Positions 8,072 through 16,393 of a stretch of DNA of 54,847 bases are shown here, piece by piece. Under the pieces are notes generated by a model, which saw only the letters and a list, made by a program, of their open reading frames with translations, had not been told where the DNA came from and did no database searches. The DNA comes from Saprospiraceae bacterium (GTDB lineage Bacteria > Bacteroidota > Bacteroidia > Chitinophagales > Saprospiraceae), in contig JALSPK010000040.1 in the NCBI GenBank assembly GCA_026986005.1, positions 1 through 54,847 on the forward strand, written 5' to 3'. The position numbers and the translations under genes were made by a program. Within the stretch, counting starts at the first letter, position 1. Each line of letters opens with the position of its first letter.

Positions 8072-8285
8072 ATTTATATAGGAAAGATGACAAAGACTTC
8101 AGGTGAGAGTATGTGTATGCTATGAAATTTAAGTACAAAGAGTATAAAAAATATCAATATACAACAGTATGATAACAAGTGGGTATTATAATTCGGTTTT
8201 ATTTGGCTTAGTACAATCTAATTTAGTAGATTTAAACCATTTATTGGTATTATCTTTTGTTTTTGTTGAATTTTCATATTAGTTT

Positions 8286-8328
8286 ACAATTTATCATTAA
8301 TAAAGTTTGTTTATAATTTATAAATTGT
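8286..8328. promoter_or_regulatory. Inverted repeat upstream of RNB ribonuclease start
   Basis: ACAATTTAT (8286-8294) and ATAAATTGT (8320-8328) form a perfect 9-bp inverted repeat with a 25-base loop, ending 16 bp before the ATG at 8345. It could be an operator or an mRNA 5' hairpin. AT-richness makes chance pairing possible. Confidence 0.3.
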
Positions 8329-8344
8329 ATAGTAAAAAAGGTTT

Positions 8345-10216
8345 ATGGATAATATTACAGATAATAAAAGAATAAGGACTGAGGGGATAACAATTGATGG
8401 TCCTAGAGCACGTGACCTTGATGATGCATTTTGGTTGGAAGAAAAAGGAGATGGTTACATCTTGCATGTGTCGATAGCTGATGTAGGATATAATATAAAG
8501 GCTGATTCATTTATTGATATAGAAGCTAGAAAGAGATGTTTTACAAGATATCTTAAACATGCTAACTTACCGATGTTTCCTCACAAATATTCAGAAGGGG
8601 TGCTGAGTTTATTGCATGGAAAAAATAGACCTGCAATAACAATTTCTATACCTATTGATAGTCTTGGAGAGACTAAAACACCAACTATCAGAAAGACTGT
8701 TTTGAAGAATAAAGCAAAACTCAGTTATGAAAAAGCAGCACTGATTATGGAATCTGCTAAACATCAGTATAATGAAGTGTTAAAGAACAGCCATAATTTA
8801 GCGCAATTATTATTTAGAAAACGCAGAAAGAGTGGAGCTATTACCATTTATAGTTTGCATAATAGATTAACAACTACGGAAGAGGGGTTGGTTAAAATGA
8901 TCTCACCTGAAGATGCATTTAATTCGCATATTTTGATTCAGGAGTTCATGATTCTTACAAACCAGATTGTTGCTGTTTTTTTTGCAAATAATAATATCCC
9001 GGGACTTTTTAGAAATCACACTTCAAAAGCTATTTCTCCTGACCGTAACCTACTATTGAGCGATGTTAATAATGTTATCAACTTGGGTGATATTGGGCGG
9101 ATAGAAACATTGGTAGAGAGATTTGCATTAATTTTTAACAAGGCAGAGTATTCTCCAATAATTAAGGGGCATTTTTCTTTGAATTTACCTGCTTATATGC
9201 ATATAACCTCTCCGATAAGGAGATTTGCTGATTTGGTTAATATTAGACAATTGAGTGCATTTATTTCAAATAAGAAACTGCCTTATTCAATGTCTGAATT
9301 GGTAGAGATAGGAAAACACATAAATGATGTCGCTCTTGCTTATAAAGAGGAAAAAAACGAATATTTTAAAGAAAAAGATTATAGAAAGAACTTGGAAATA
9401 TTGAATAGAGATAACTATTCAAGTGTGGAAAGTCAAGATTTTTATCATTTGTTGAAAACGGCAATCAAAGAGGATGTTTTATCAAAAGCTTTCTATCAAA
9501 AAATTGAATCTAGATTGATTAATGATGAAATGGAAATTCGTGAGATGTTTGTATTGTTATTAGACTCTCACAATACAGGAGAATGGCTTCGACTGAAGAC
9601 AAAAGTTCTACAATGGTTGGTTACAAATTCACATCACACTACTAGTATCTTGATGATGGCGACCCAAAAATTTGGATGGACAAGACCTCTATATCAAACA
9701 GAAAAGACAGGTGACGATCATGCTCTTAAATATACTACAATTGCAAAAATGAATGCTCATCAAAAAGAGTATGTTTCTGATGGTAATTATATAAACAACT
9801 TGGTGTTTTCATCTAAAAAAAGCTCTATCCAATTTGCAAATTTAGACCTTTTAGGAAAAATTACCGGAGTTGATATTGATTTTACAGCTATCAACTTCGT
9901 TGATGATTTAGGTTTGACTGATGATAAGATAAAAGGAAATAATACGGGATCAAAATTAATAAAAATATTAGAAAAACCTCATCCAACTAACTATATCGGT
10001 AGGTTAACAGAGCTGTGTCAAAAAAACAGGTGGCCATCTGCTGAATACAAATATATGAAACAAGGCTCTGAACATGAACCTGTTTTTATAGTCACCGCTG
10101 AATTAACCATTGACGATAAAAAATACTGTTCAGATCCAATAAATGCTATAAACAAAAAACAAGGAAAACAATTAGCTTCCGGTAAATTAATTGAAAAGAT
10201 TTCACATTTGATTTAG
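8345..10216 (+). CDS. RNB-domain ribonuclease with dsRNA-binding-like C-terminus
   Basis: A 623-residue member of the RNase II/R superfamily of 3'-5' exoribonucleases. The catalytic domain starts almost at the N-terminus: TIDGPRARDLDDAF carries the four metal-binding Asp residues (D18, D24, D26, D27) with exactly the RNase R spacing, and MHITSPIRRFADL (about 285-297) is the other conserved RNB block. The usual N-terminal cold-shock domains and C-terminal S1 domain are absent. Instead there are two segments shaped like double-stranded RNA binding domains: about 415-507 (ending KKSSIQFANLDLLGKI) and, more convincingly, about 547-622 (PTNYIGRLTELCQKNRWPSA, then QGKQLASGKLIEKISHL). A structured-RNA nuclease is inferred. 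It is monocistronic; the start is preceded by AAAAAAGG. Confidence 0.85.
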   Translation: MDNITDNKRIRTEGITIDGPRARDLDDAFWLEEKGDGYILHVSIADVGYNIKADSFIDIEARKRCFTRYLKHANLPMFPHKYSEGVLSLLHGKNRPAITISIPIDSLGETKTPTIRKTVLKNKAKLSYEKAALIMESAKHQYNEVLKNSHNLAQLLFRKRRKSGAITIYSLHNRLTTTEEGLVKMISPEDAFNSHILIQEFMILTNQIVAVFFANNNIPGLFRNHTSKAISPDRNLLLSDVNNVINLGDIGRIETLVERFALIFNKAEYSPIIKGHFSLNLPAYMHITSPIRRFADLVNIRQLSAFISNKKLPYSMSELVEIGKHINDVALAYKEEKNEYFKEKDYRKNLEILNRDNYSSVESQDFYHLLKTAIKEDVLSKAFYQKIESRLINDEMEIREMFVLLLDSHNTGEWLRLKTKVLQWLVTNSHHTTSILMMATQKFGWTRPLYQTEKTGDDHALKYTTIAKMNAHQKEYVSDGNYINNLVFSSKKSSIQFANLDLLGKITGVDIDFTAINFVDDLGLTDDKIKGNNTGSKLIKILEKPHPTNYIGRLTELCQKNRWPSAEYKYMKQGSEHEPVFIVTAELTIDDKKYCSDPINAINKKQGKQLASGKLIEKISHLI

Positions 10217-10241
10217 ATTATTTAATTTGTCAATAAATAAG

Positions 10242-10269
10242 TTAAAAATGACCACTACTGACAGACATC
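10242..10269. mobile_element. Family A right-end remnant, degenerate
   Basis: TTAAAAATGACCACTACTGA followed by CAGACATC resembles the family A right arm (TTTTAATGACTTTATAGACAGACACT) with several mismatches. It lies 26 bp after the ribonuclease stop codon. The similarity is suggestive only. Confidence 0.35.
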
Positions 10270-10318
10270 AAATATACAAATACAAATGATATATAGATAT
10301 AAATACTTTAGAAAAAAA

Positions 10319-10347
10319 AAGAGGTTATTCACGATTAATAACCTCTT
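10319..10347. terminator. Bidirectional rho-independent terminator
   Basis: AAGAGGTTATT (10319-10329) pairs with AATAACCTCTT (10337-10347) across a 7-base loop, giving an 11-bp stem. It is flanked by an A-run on the left (T-run for the minus strand) and by TTAAAT on the right. It sits between the convergent ribonuclease gene and the T9SS protein gene and can serve both. Confidence 0.8.
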
Positions 10348-10372
10348 AAATAAATATTATACGTGAGGAGTA

Positions 10373-11485
10373 TTATCTTGTTAATACTAATTTCTTAAAA
10401 TACTTGTGTTCCCCTTCATCTGAAATAATTACATTGTATGAACCTGCTTGCAATCTTTGTACAGTATTATCAATAAGTAAGTTTTTATTGTTTTGATAAA
10501 CTATATTTTTGCTCAATGCCAATTTTCCTGCGTTGTCATATATCTTTATCATTAATTTGCTATCCTTTTTAATATCCGAAAGCGTAAAAAACACTTTTTT
10601 GGAAGCCGGGTTTGGAAAAACGAGTAATTTTATCACTCTGTTTGCATTGTCAAATAGAACTTCCCTCACTTCAGAGAACTTATATCTTCCATCCAAATCA
10701 ACCATTTTTAAACGATAGTAAAACGATTGTGAACCTTCGTTTTTGTAAACGTCCTTGTCTATATAGGAATATGACTTGCGTCCCCTGTCTTTGCCCGACC
10801 CTTTTATCGTAGCGATATACTCCCAGTCATTGTACCCCGTACTTCTTTCAATGTCAAACCTGTCAAAATTAACCTCGTCCTCACTAGTCCATGATAAATA
10901 TGTAGAAGTGATGTTATGCTTTTTTGCTGAGAAAGAAGTCAGGGTTAATGGTATCACATCACTATTGACTGAAGTTAATTGATTATCAAAGACTAAATTA
11001 ACTTCACTTCCAACGACAGGATCAACATCTTTCAAAGTCATATAAACTGTTATAGGTGTTGATAAATCGTTGAATTTAAGGCTTAAATAAGTGGAGTTAG
11101 GACCAAGACTTGTGGGGCAATCATGTAAATCCCAATCTGCAACTGTAGCAGAATAATATAGATAATGATAACCATTGGCATCATCCCATTCACTAGATGG
11201 GCCGCCACTATTACTGCCCATAGCTAAAGGATTATCAAGTGTAGTAACAGAAGTTATTCCGGAAGCATCCCATTCAGCTTGAGGAATTCGAAAAACAAAT
11301 ATTGTTGGACTAGATGTGGAATTAATAGCGTACTGTGACGACGCTGTTAAAGTCACTGTCATATGAGCATTTACATCGCTACCATATATTCCTCCCCCAT
11401 CAAATACTTCTCCTGCAATTGTTTGTCCTTGGTTATTTGTTATCAAGAACAGAAACATCACTAGAATTATTAAATATCTTTTCAT
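10373..11485 (-). CDS. T9SS-secreted surface protein, unknown function
   Basis: 370 residues with a signal peptide (MKRYLIILVMFLFLITNNQG) and a C-terminal T9SS type A sorting domain from about residue 290 (LLVFPNPASKKVFFTLSD ... GSYNVIISDEGEHKYFKKLV). The domain would be cleaved during export through the PorU/T9SS machinery to the cell surface or medium. Residues 22-180 look like an all-beta, cohesin-like or adhesin-like domain; 180-280 resemble the fibronectin-like segment that often precedes the tail (LTSFSAKKHNITSTYLSWTS, then ERSTGYNDWEYIATIKGSG). It is 20 bp downstream of the 11506-13128 gene, probably in the same transcript. No enzymatic motif. Confidence 0.75.
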   Translation of the reverse strand: MKRYLIILVMFLFLITNNQGQTIAGEVFDGGGIYGSDVNAHMTVTLTASSQYAINSTSSPTIFVFRIPQAEWDASGITSVTTLDNPLAMGSNSGGPSSEWDDANGYHYLYYSATVADWDLHDCPTSLGPNSTYLSLKFNDLSTPITVYMTLKDVDPVVGSEVNLVFDNQLTSVNSDVIPLTLTSFSAKKHNITSTYLSWTSEDEVNFDRFDIERSTGYNDWEYIATIKGSGKDRGRKSYSYIDKDVYKNEGSQSFYYRLKMVDLDGRYKFSEVREVLFDNANRVIKLLVFPNPASKKVFFTLSDIKKDSKLMIKIYDNAGKLALSKNIVYQNNKNLLIDNTVQRLQAGSYNVIISDEGEHKYFKKLVLTR

Positions 11486-11505
11486 TTTAATTATTTTAAT
11501 ATATT

Positions 11506-13128
11506 TTATAATTGTTCGTCTTTTTGACCGTTTGCATTTCCGTCAAGAACATTATTAAGTATAAAATCTCTATCAGATTTAATTGTTGTGGATGGAGGAA
11601 TAAAAGTTTGGCTAGCTCTTACATGCCCATCCATATTTACATCACCATCACTATATGTATCGGATTGACCGTTTGCATTTCCACTAAGAACATTATTAAG
11701 TATAAAATCTCTATCAGATTTAATTGTTGTAGATGGAGGAATAAAAGTTTGACTGGCTCTTATATAAGCATCATTATTTGCATTTCCTCCCCACATTCCC
11801 CATACTCCTGCACTAACTTCTTTCATAGGATCTGTTCCATAAGCTTGAGCAGAGCCTGTTGTAAAATCATGAGATGGGTTTGCAGTAAAATCAAGAACTG
11901 AAGTTGTTCTAATTCCTAGATGATTTCTATGTCTGACAGCAATATAGCCTGAAGTAGGGGCATCTTTGAATTTTGGAGCGCTTGTGCCATCTAATTCATA
12001 TATTTGTCCATCATTTTTTATGAATTTACTATACGTTTTCAATATATTGGAAGCGTCGGCGGCATCCCTTATCTCTATTTTTATCCAATCAGTAACATTT
12101 GCAGGAATCGTTATTCCGTTTTCTCCAGTACCGTAAGGAGTATCTGCCGGAATAAGACCAGAAGAATTTAAAGTAGTCGTCATAGAACTTCCGCTGTAAG
12201 CCCCTTGCAAAAATGCCTTCAAAGAGGCCATTTTCCCGTAATAATTCATTCCTGTAAAGTCTGAATTTGCGGATATATTGCCTGTGACAGTATTATTTGC
12301 ATTATTGGCTCCTGCATTGGCAAAATCCCAATCTGCGATATAACTCGCTCCTTTGATATTGGCTTCAGTACCTACTATATCAGCATCGGTATACGACCCT
12401 GTTAGAGTAGCTGTCCAAGAGGTTATATCCGTTGCATCAACATTCCAGTATCTTGTGATATGTGATTCTGCATCATTGTATTTGTTGGGATGTACAGCAT
12501 CTACCACATTGACGGCAAGATTGGCGCTTCCGCCGAATGTGCCGCTTGTGATATCAGCGGTAATTGGTGAATATTCATCATTGTCTCCAATTGGAAATTC
12601 AAATAAACCTGTGGTTGTATAACCCTTTTTTACAGTACCTGCTCCATCAGCTTGTATATATCTGTTGGTGCCGTTATTAGAAACGGTAGCAGTTGAACCA
12701 AAGGTTAAATCATTAGCTCCGATAATTAATTTATTGCCGTTTGCCGGGGTAAAATCCAAATTGGTAGAGATTGTCATTGGGTCAACCAATGTCATATCTA
12801 CACTATTATCCTTATTCATTAGGATTTTTCCAAAATCATCACCGCCTGATTTTATGTTTTTGTTGGCTGAACCAAAAAACTTCACCGTGGAGTTAGCGTT
12901 GGCGTCAAAACTGGCAGCAGTCTCGCTAGTGAAATCTCCACTCACTTCCAGTGTGGCATTAGCTTCTAATTGAAGTGTACCTGTTGTATTGGTTACGTCA
13001 CTATCCACATGGAGAGTGGCACCATCTTTTACGATTATTGTTGCCCCATTATTTACCAATTGTGCATTTGTTTTGCCAATAGATAATAAGGAGAGTCCCA
13101 ATATCAATATTACAATTTTATTTTTCAT
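11506..13128 (-). CDS. Secreted beta-rich protein with tandem dockerin-like repeats
   Basis: 540 residues with a signal peptide (IVILILGLSLLSIGKTNAQ). The N-terminal 130 residues are a repetitive Val/Thr/Gly/Asn-rich beta structure (NGATIIVKDGATLHVDSDV), as in surface beta-helix or adhesin proteins. The C-terminus carries two nearly identical 47-residue repeats (about 449-495 and 496-540). Each has a DxNxDG-type calcium-loop candidate (second copy DVNMDGHV) followed by RASQTFIPPSTTIKSDRDFI and LNNVL, reminiscent of a dockerin helix pair with an insert. No T9SS tail is visible, so the anchoring route is unclear; the dockerin-like part may bind a partner such as the neighbouring 370-residue protein. 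This is inference. Confidence 0.7.
   Translation of the reverse strand: MKNKIVILILGLSLLSIGKTNAQLVNNGATIIVKDGATLHVDSDVTNTTGTLQLEANATLEVSGDFTSETAASFDANANSTVKFFGSANKNIKSGGDDFGKILMNKDNSVDMTLVDPMTISTNLDFTPANGNKLIIGANDLTFGSTATVSNNGTNRYIQADGAGTVKKGYTTTGLFEFPIGDNDEYSPITADITSGTFGGSANLAVNVVDAVHPNKYNDAESHITRYWNVDATDITSWTATLTGSYTDADIVGTEANIKGASYIADWDFANAGANNANNTVTGNISANSDFTGMNYYGKMASLKAFLQGAYSGSSMTTTLNSSGLIPADTPYGTGENGITIPANVTDWIKIEIRDAADASNILKTYSKFIKNDGQIYELDGTSAPKFKDAPTSGYIAVRHRNHLGIRTTSVLDFTANPSHDFTTGSAQAYGTDPMKEVSAGVWGMWGGNANNDAYIRASQTFIPPSTTIKSDRDFILNNVLSGNANGQSDTYSDGDVNMDGHVRASQTFIPPSTTIKSDRDFILNNVLDGNANGQKDEQL
11526..11780. repeat. Intragenic 141-bp tandem duplication
   Basis: The block beginning GACCGTTTGCATTTCC at 11526 recurs at 11667 with the same 141-bp period (47 codons). 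About 100 bases of each unit are nearly identical at nucleotide level, differing at only a few positions. This indicates a recent duplication or ongoing homogenisation of the dockerin-like C-terminal repeats. Confidence 0.85.
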
Positions 13129-13446
13129 AGTTTTAATGGTTTAATTTACTTTATCTTGTCAACAAACAAATTTGTATGTATTATTTATTTTAATCTTTTG
13201 TTTTTACAAATATACATATAAAATTTAGTTTTTGATGTCATTTTGCATTATTTATTTTATCACAAATTAGTATTTAACGGGTTTTGCCTAGTTTTAGGTT
13301 GATAAATACTTATAATGTGAAGATGCAATGCTAATATTATATGCTGCAAAAATTCATTTTTAATTTAGCTTTTAGCATGAATAGGATTTGATTATTAGTT
13401 GTCATACTAAGAAACTATTTTGTAACGTTTATACTATAAAAGCAAC
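13129..13446. other. Divergent intergenic region
   Basis: 318 AT-rich bases between two divergent exported-protein genes. Apart from the -7 box candidate at 13207-13214, I see no open frame, RNA gene or repeat-family copy. Confidence 0.6.
13207..13214 (-). promoter_or_regulatory. Putative -7 box for surface-protein operon
   Basis: TATATTTG on the minus strand, about 80 bp before the start of the 540-residue surface protein. It matches TAnnTTTG and shares the longer context TATATTTGTAAAAA with the box before xseB. No convincing -33 box was found. Confidence 0.35.
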
Positions 13447-14316
13447 ATGAAGATAGTTTTATTCTTAATTGTTTTTCTATTTAATGGATTAATGATAAAC
13501 GCTCAAATAAGTTTTTCTCAACTTGAAGAAGAGTTGGCGATGTACAATGATTATTCTATTAATGCTGATTCATACAATCACAGAGAAGTGGCTCATAAAA
13601 AATTTATTAGTCTTTTTGAGGTTGCTTTAAATCGAGCCAATTCTTTTAAATATCCTTTTGATTCTTTGAAATGGGTTTCAAAAGTAGTAGCTCCTGATTC
13701 TAGTTTTAGAATTTTTACTTGGCAATTAACAAAATCTTTTGCTAAAAGAGATTATTTTGGTTTAATCCAAAAACGAGATGGAGTTGTTTTTAAGTTAGTT
13801 GGAAATATTGATAATCGCTCAGATTTAGAGTATTCAAGTTATACCGAAGATGATTGGATTGGTCAGATATATTATAATATTCATAAGTATAAAAAAGGGG
13901 AGTATATTTTATTTGGTTATAAATTAGTTGGGGAAATGGATAAAATAAAAATGGCAACACCTGCATATTTTGAAAATAATCATGTGAATTTTGGAAAAGA
14001 GATATTTGAAGATACTACCGGGCTGGGGGATAGGAAAAGTATTATTACTTTAAAAACTTCTAGCAATGCGGCCTCTAGTATGCACTATGATGAAGATAAG
14101 AAAATGATAGTATATGATCATACGGTTGTATTAATGTTACCCGACAGACGGGGTAAGTTGCGCCCTTTTAATGTGCCGGATGGCTCATATCACGGTTACA
14201 AATGGAATGGAATGGTATGGAGATTTGTTGATAAAGTATATACGAGAAAACTAGATCATGCTCCGGTATACGATAGTAGGAAAAAGCCTAAAAAAGGTTT
14301 GTTTGGAAATAAATAG
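13447..14316 (+). CDS. Exported protein of unknown function
   Basis: 289 residues with a signal peptide (MKIVLFLIVFLFNGLMINAQ). The mature protein has no motif I recognise. Notable segments are FRIFTWQLTK, LKTSSNAASSMHYDEDKKMI and VPDGSYHGYKWNG, with a basic C-terminus (SRKKPKKGLFGNK). It looks like a conserved Bacteroidota periplasmic protein. It is transcribed convergently with purM, 14 bp apart. The stop TAG is followed by TGTC, so AAAT-AGTGTC at this point could be a very short family A relic, though six bases may be chance. Confidence 0.6.
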   Translation: MKIVLFLIVFLFNGLMINAQISFSQLEEELAMYNDYSINADSYNHREVAHKKFISLFEVALNRANSFKYPFDSLKWVSKVVAPDSSFRIFTWQLTKSFAKRDYFGLIQKRDGVVFKLVGNIDNRSDLEYSSYTEDDWIGQIYYNIHKYKKGEYILFGYKLVGEMDKIKMATPAYFENNHVNFGKEIFEDTTGLGDRKSIITLKTSSNAASSMHYDEDKKMIVYDHTVVLMLPDRRGKLRPFNVPDGSYHGYKWNGMVWRFVDKVYTRKLDHAPVYDSRKKPKKGLFGNK

Positions 14317-14330
14317 TGTCAGCATTTATG

Positions 14331-15518
14331 TCATGTGTATCTAAATTCACCGTTCTCACCATTTATTATCAACTCATTTGACATTGATTCTTCTACTCTG
14401 CCTATTATTTTGGCCTCTATGCCAAATTGATTTGAAATAGCAATTATGCTTTGAGCATATTTTTCAGGAAGATATATTTCTAGTCTATGTCCCATGTTAA
14501 AAACTTCATACATTTCTTTCCATCCGGTATTGCTTTGCTCTTGGATCATTTTGAATAATACCGGTGTTTCAAATAAATTGTCCTTTATTATTTTTCGATT
14601 ATTAACAAATTTCATGACTTTGGTTTGACCGCCACCGGTACAGTGAATGATACCATTAATGTGCTTTCTATGTGATTCGAATATTTTATTTAAAACAGGT
14701 AAATATGTTCTTGTCGGAGATAGAACGAATTTTCCTATCGGTATTACTTTACCTTCAATTTCAATGGTGTCAGTCAATAATTTTGCTCCCGAATATATGA
14801 ATTCTCTAGGGGTTTGATCAGAGTAACTTTCAGGATATTTATTTCGATATGTTTTGTTGAAGATATCGTGCCGGGCAGAGGTTAAGCCGTTACTTCCCAT
14901 TCCGCTGTTATACTCTTCTTCGTATGTGGCTTTCCCATATGATGCCAAACCGACAATTACGTCTTTATCTTTGATGTCATTAATAATTAAATCCTGCTTT
15001 TTTATTCTTGAAAATGCGGTTATACCTACGTCTACAGTCCTAACTATATCACCTACGTCTGCCGTTTCACCTCCTGATAAATGTAGTCTAATGCCATATC
15101 TTTTCATCTTCTCTATAAATAATTGACTTGCATTTATCAATTCGGAGACGACGTCAGCGGGAATTAAGTGTTTGTTTCTGCCGATAGTTGATGAGATAAT
15201 AATGTCGTTTATACTACCCACACAAGCGATATCATCTATATTCATAACGATAGCATCTTGTACAATGTTTTTCCATACACTCATGTCTCCGGTTTCTTTC
15301 CAATATATATATGCCAAAGATGTTTTTGTGCCTGCTGTATCTGCGTGCATTATGTTTGCATGGTCAGACTTGCCACCTGTAATATCAGGTAAGATTTTGC
15401 AAAATGCGTTGGGGTATATTCCTTTGTCAAGTGTTTTGATAGCATCGTGAATTTCGGATTTTGAAGCAGAAACTCCCCTTTTATTATATTTATTGGAATC
15501 CATTTTATGTATAGTCAA
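14331..15518 (-). CDS. purM: Phosphoribosylformylglycinamidine cyclo-ligase (Bacteroidota type)
   Basis: The AIR synthetase step of purine biosynthesis, closing the imidazole ring with ATP. Key segments are KRGVSASKSEIH at the N-terminus, ADTAGTKTSLAYIYWKETGD, DAIVMNIDDIACVG (metal/ATP loop), LSGGETADVGDIVRTVDVG and VGLASYGKATYEEEYNSGMG; NGIIHCTGGGQTKV and VFNMGHRLEI lie in the C-terminal half. Length 395 fits the longer Bacteroidota form. The start could be the first ATG or MDSNKYNKRG five codons later, which better matches family starts. A possible -7 box (TACTTTTG, 15540-15547 minus) lies 22 bp upstream. Confidence 0.88.
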   Translation of the reverse strand: MTIHKMDSNKYNKRGVSASKSEIHDAIKTLDKGIYPNAFCKILPDITGGKSDHANIMHADTAGTKTSLAYIYWKETGDMSVWKNIVQDAIVMNIDDIACVGSINDIIISSTIGRNKHLIPADVVSELINASQLFIEKMKRYGIRLHLSGGETADVGDIVRTVDVGITAFSRIKKQDLIINDIKDKDVIVGLASYGKATYEEEYNSGMGSNGLTSARHDIFNKTYRNKYPESYSDQTPREFIYSGAKLLTDTIEIEGKVIPIGKFVLSPTRTYLPVLNKIFESHRKHINGIIHCTGGGQTKVMKFVNNRKIIKDNLFETPVLFKMIQEQSNTGWKEMYEVFNMGHRLEIYLPEKYAQSIIAISNQFGIEAKIIGRVEESMSNELIINGENGEFRYT

Positions 15519-15838
15519 TGATAATAATTAATTAAAGCTCAAAAGTAAATTATTTTTTAAAAATATCCTTTTTTGATTGGAATTATATAAATATTATCCA
15601 ATATTTTTTGTATTTAGCGTTAGTCAATCAAACAATATATTATTTTGATAAGCTATAGATTTTGTTGTGTTATAAAAATTAAATAGGGCAATTTAGGTTT
15701 TGTGCATATATTATATTGAAAAATTAAGTTATAGAAACTTTTCCGTTTGATAGTTTTTGATAATACATATGTTAATTATTATTTAAAATTTGCCTTTTTA
15801 TCAAAATTTTGCTAATTTTATTGCTAAAATTCAAAGAT
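15519..15838. other. Divergent intergenic region
   Basis: 320 bases, very AT-rich, between purM and a small lipoprotein gene. Apart from the possible purM -7 box at 15540-15547, I see only low-complexity AT stretches. Confidence 0.5.
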
Positions 15839-16264
15839 ATGATAAGGTGGTATGTATTTATTTTCTCAATTTTGATGATATTATTTTCGTGTAAGTCAAT
15901 GGAACAAAGTTTTGATGAATATACAGGAAAAGTTATTACCATTGGATTTGGTGGGGGATTTACCGGAGGATATAAAGAGTATTCAATACTTGAAAATGGA
16001 GATATGTTTAAGTTCAATACATTAACCAAAAAGAGAAATTATTTGGGTAAAGTAGAAAGGAATGTAGCTGAGCAGATATTCAAGAACTCTGAACTATTGA
16101 ATCTCCCAAAAAGAAAAGTGAATTTACCGGGAAACTCTAATAGATACATTATTTACAGGATAAATAAAACAGAGAACAAAATATTGTGGTCAGATAATAA
16201 CAAAGTTGATAGTGATTTGAATACATTTTATCAAGTATTATTGAATAATGTAAAAAAGTTATAA
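15839..16264 (+). CDS. Small lipoprotein of unknown function
   Basis: 141 residues from the ATG at 15839, preferred over an upstream in-frame ATG at 15809 because it gives a clean lipoprotein signal (MIRWYVFIFSILMILFSCKS, lipobox LFSC). A glycine-rich segment follows (VITIGFGGGFTGGYKEYSIL), then a small mixed alpha/beta sequence ending WSDNNKVDSDLNTFYQVLLN. I do not recognise the family. It stands alone upstream of the large metalloprotease, separated by 129 bp. Confidence 0.6.
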   Translation: MIRWYVFIFSILMILFSCKSMEQSFDEYTGKVITIGFGGGFTGGYKEYSILENGDMFKFNTLTKKRNYLGKVERNVAEQIFKNSELLNLPKRKVNLPGNSNRYIIYRINKTENKILWSDNNKVDSDLNTFYQVLLNNVKKL

Positions 16265-16393
16265 GCATATGAAACGGGCTTGAATTTTATTAATCTTAAA
16301 TAGATAAGGAGATATGATTAAAAATATTCACATGAATTTCTTAATGTAGTATAATTTTTTTGTAAATATTTATAAATAAAAAATTTTAAACAG

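Larger units (their letters stand above)
7826..8344. other. Intergenic region with family A element and divergent promoters
   Basis: 519 bases between divergent xseB and the RNB ribonuclease gene. It contains the largest family A element (7910-8071) and a 9-bp inverted repeat just before the ribonuclease start (8286-8328). Between 8072 and 8285 I see AT-rich sequence without an open frame or recognisable RNA. Confidence 0.6.

Noticed and set aside
11512-11901. Tandem repeats at 11526 and 11667 considered as a CRISPR or plus-strand gene
   Set aside because: The repeats are only two, 141 bp apart, and translate in frame into protein repeats of the minus-strand secreted protein.
14310-14325. 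AAAT-AGTGTC at the stop codon of the 13447-14316 gene as another family A end
   Set aside because: Only six bases match the terminus and similarity does not continue; chance cannot be excluded.
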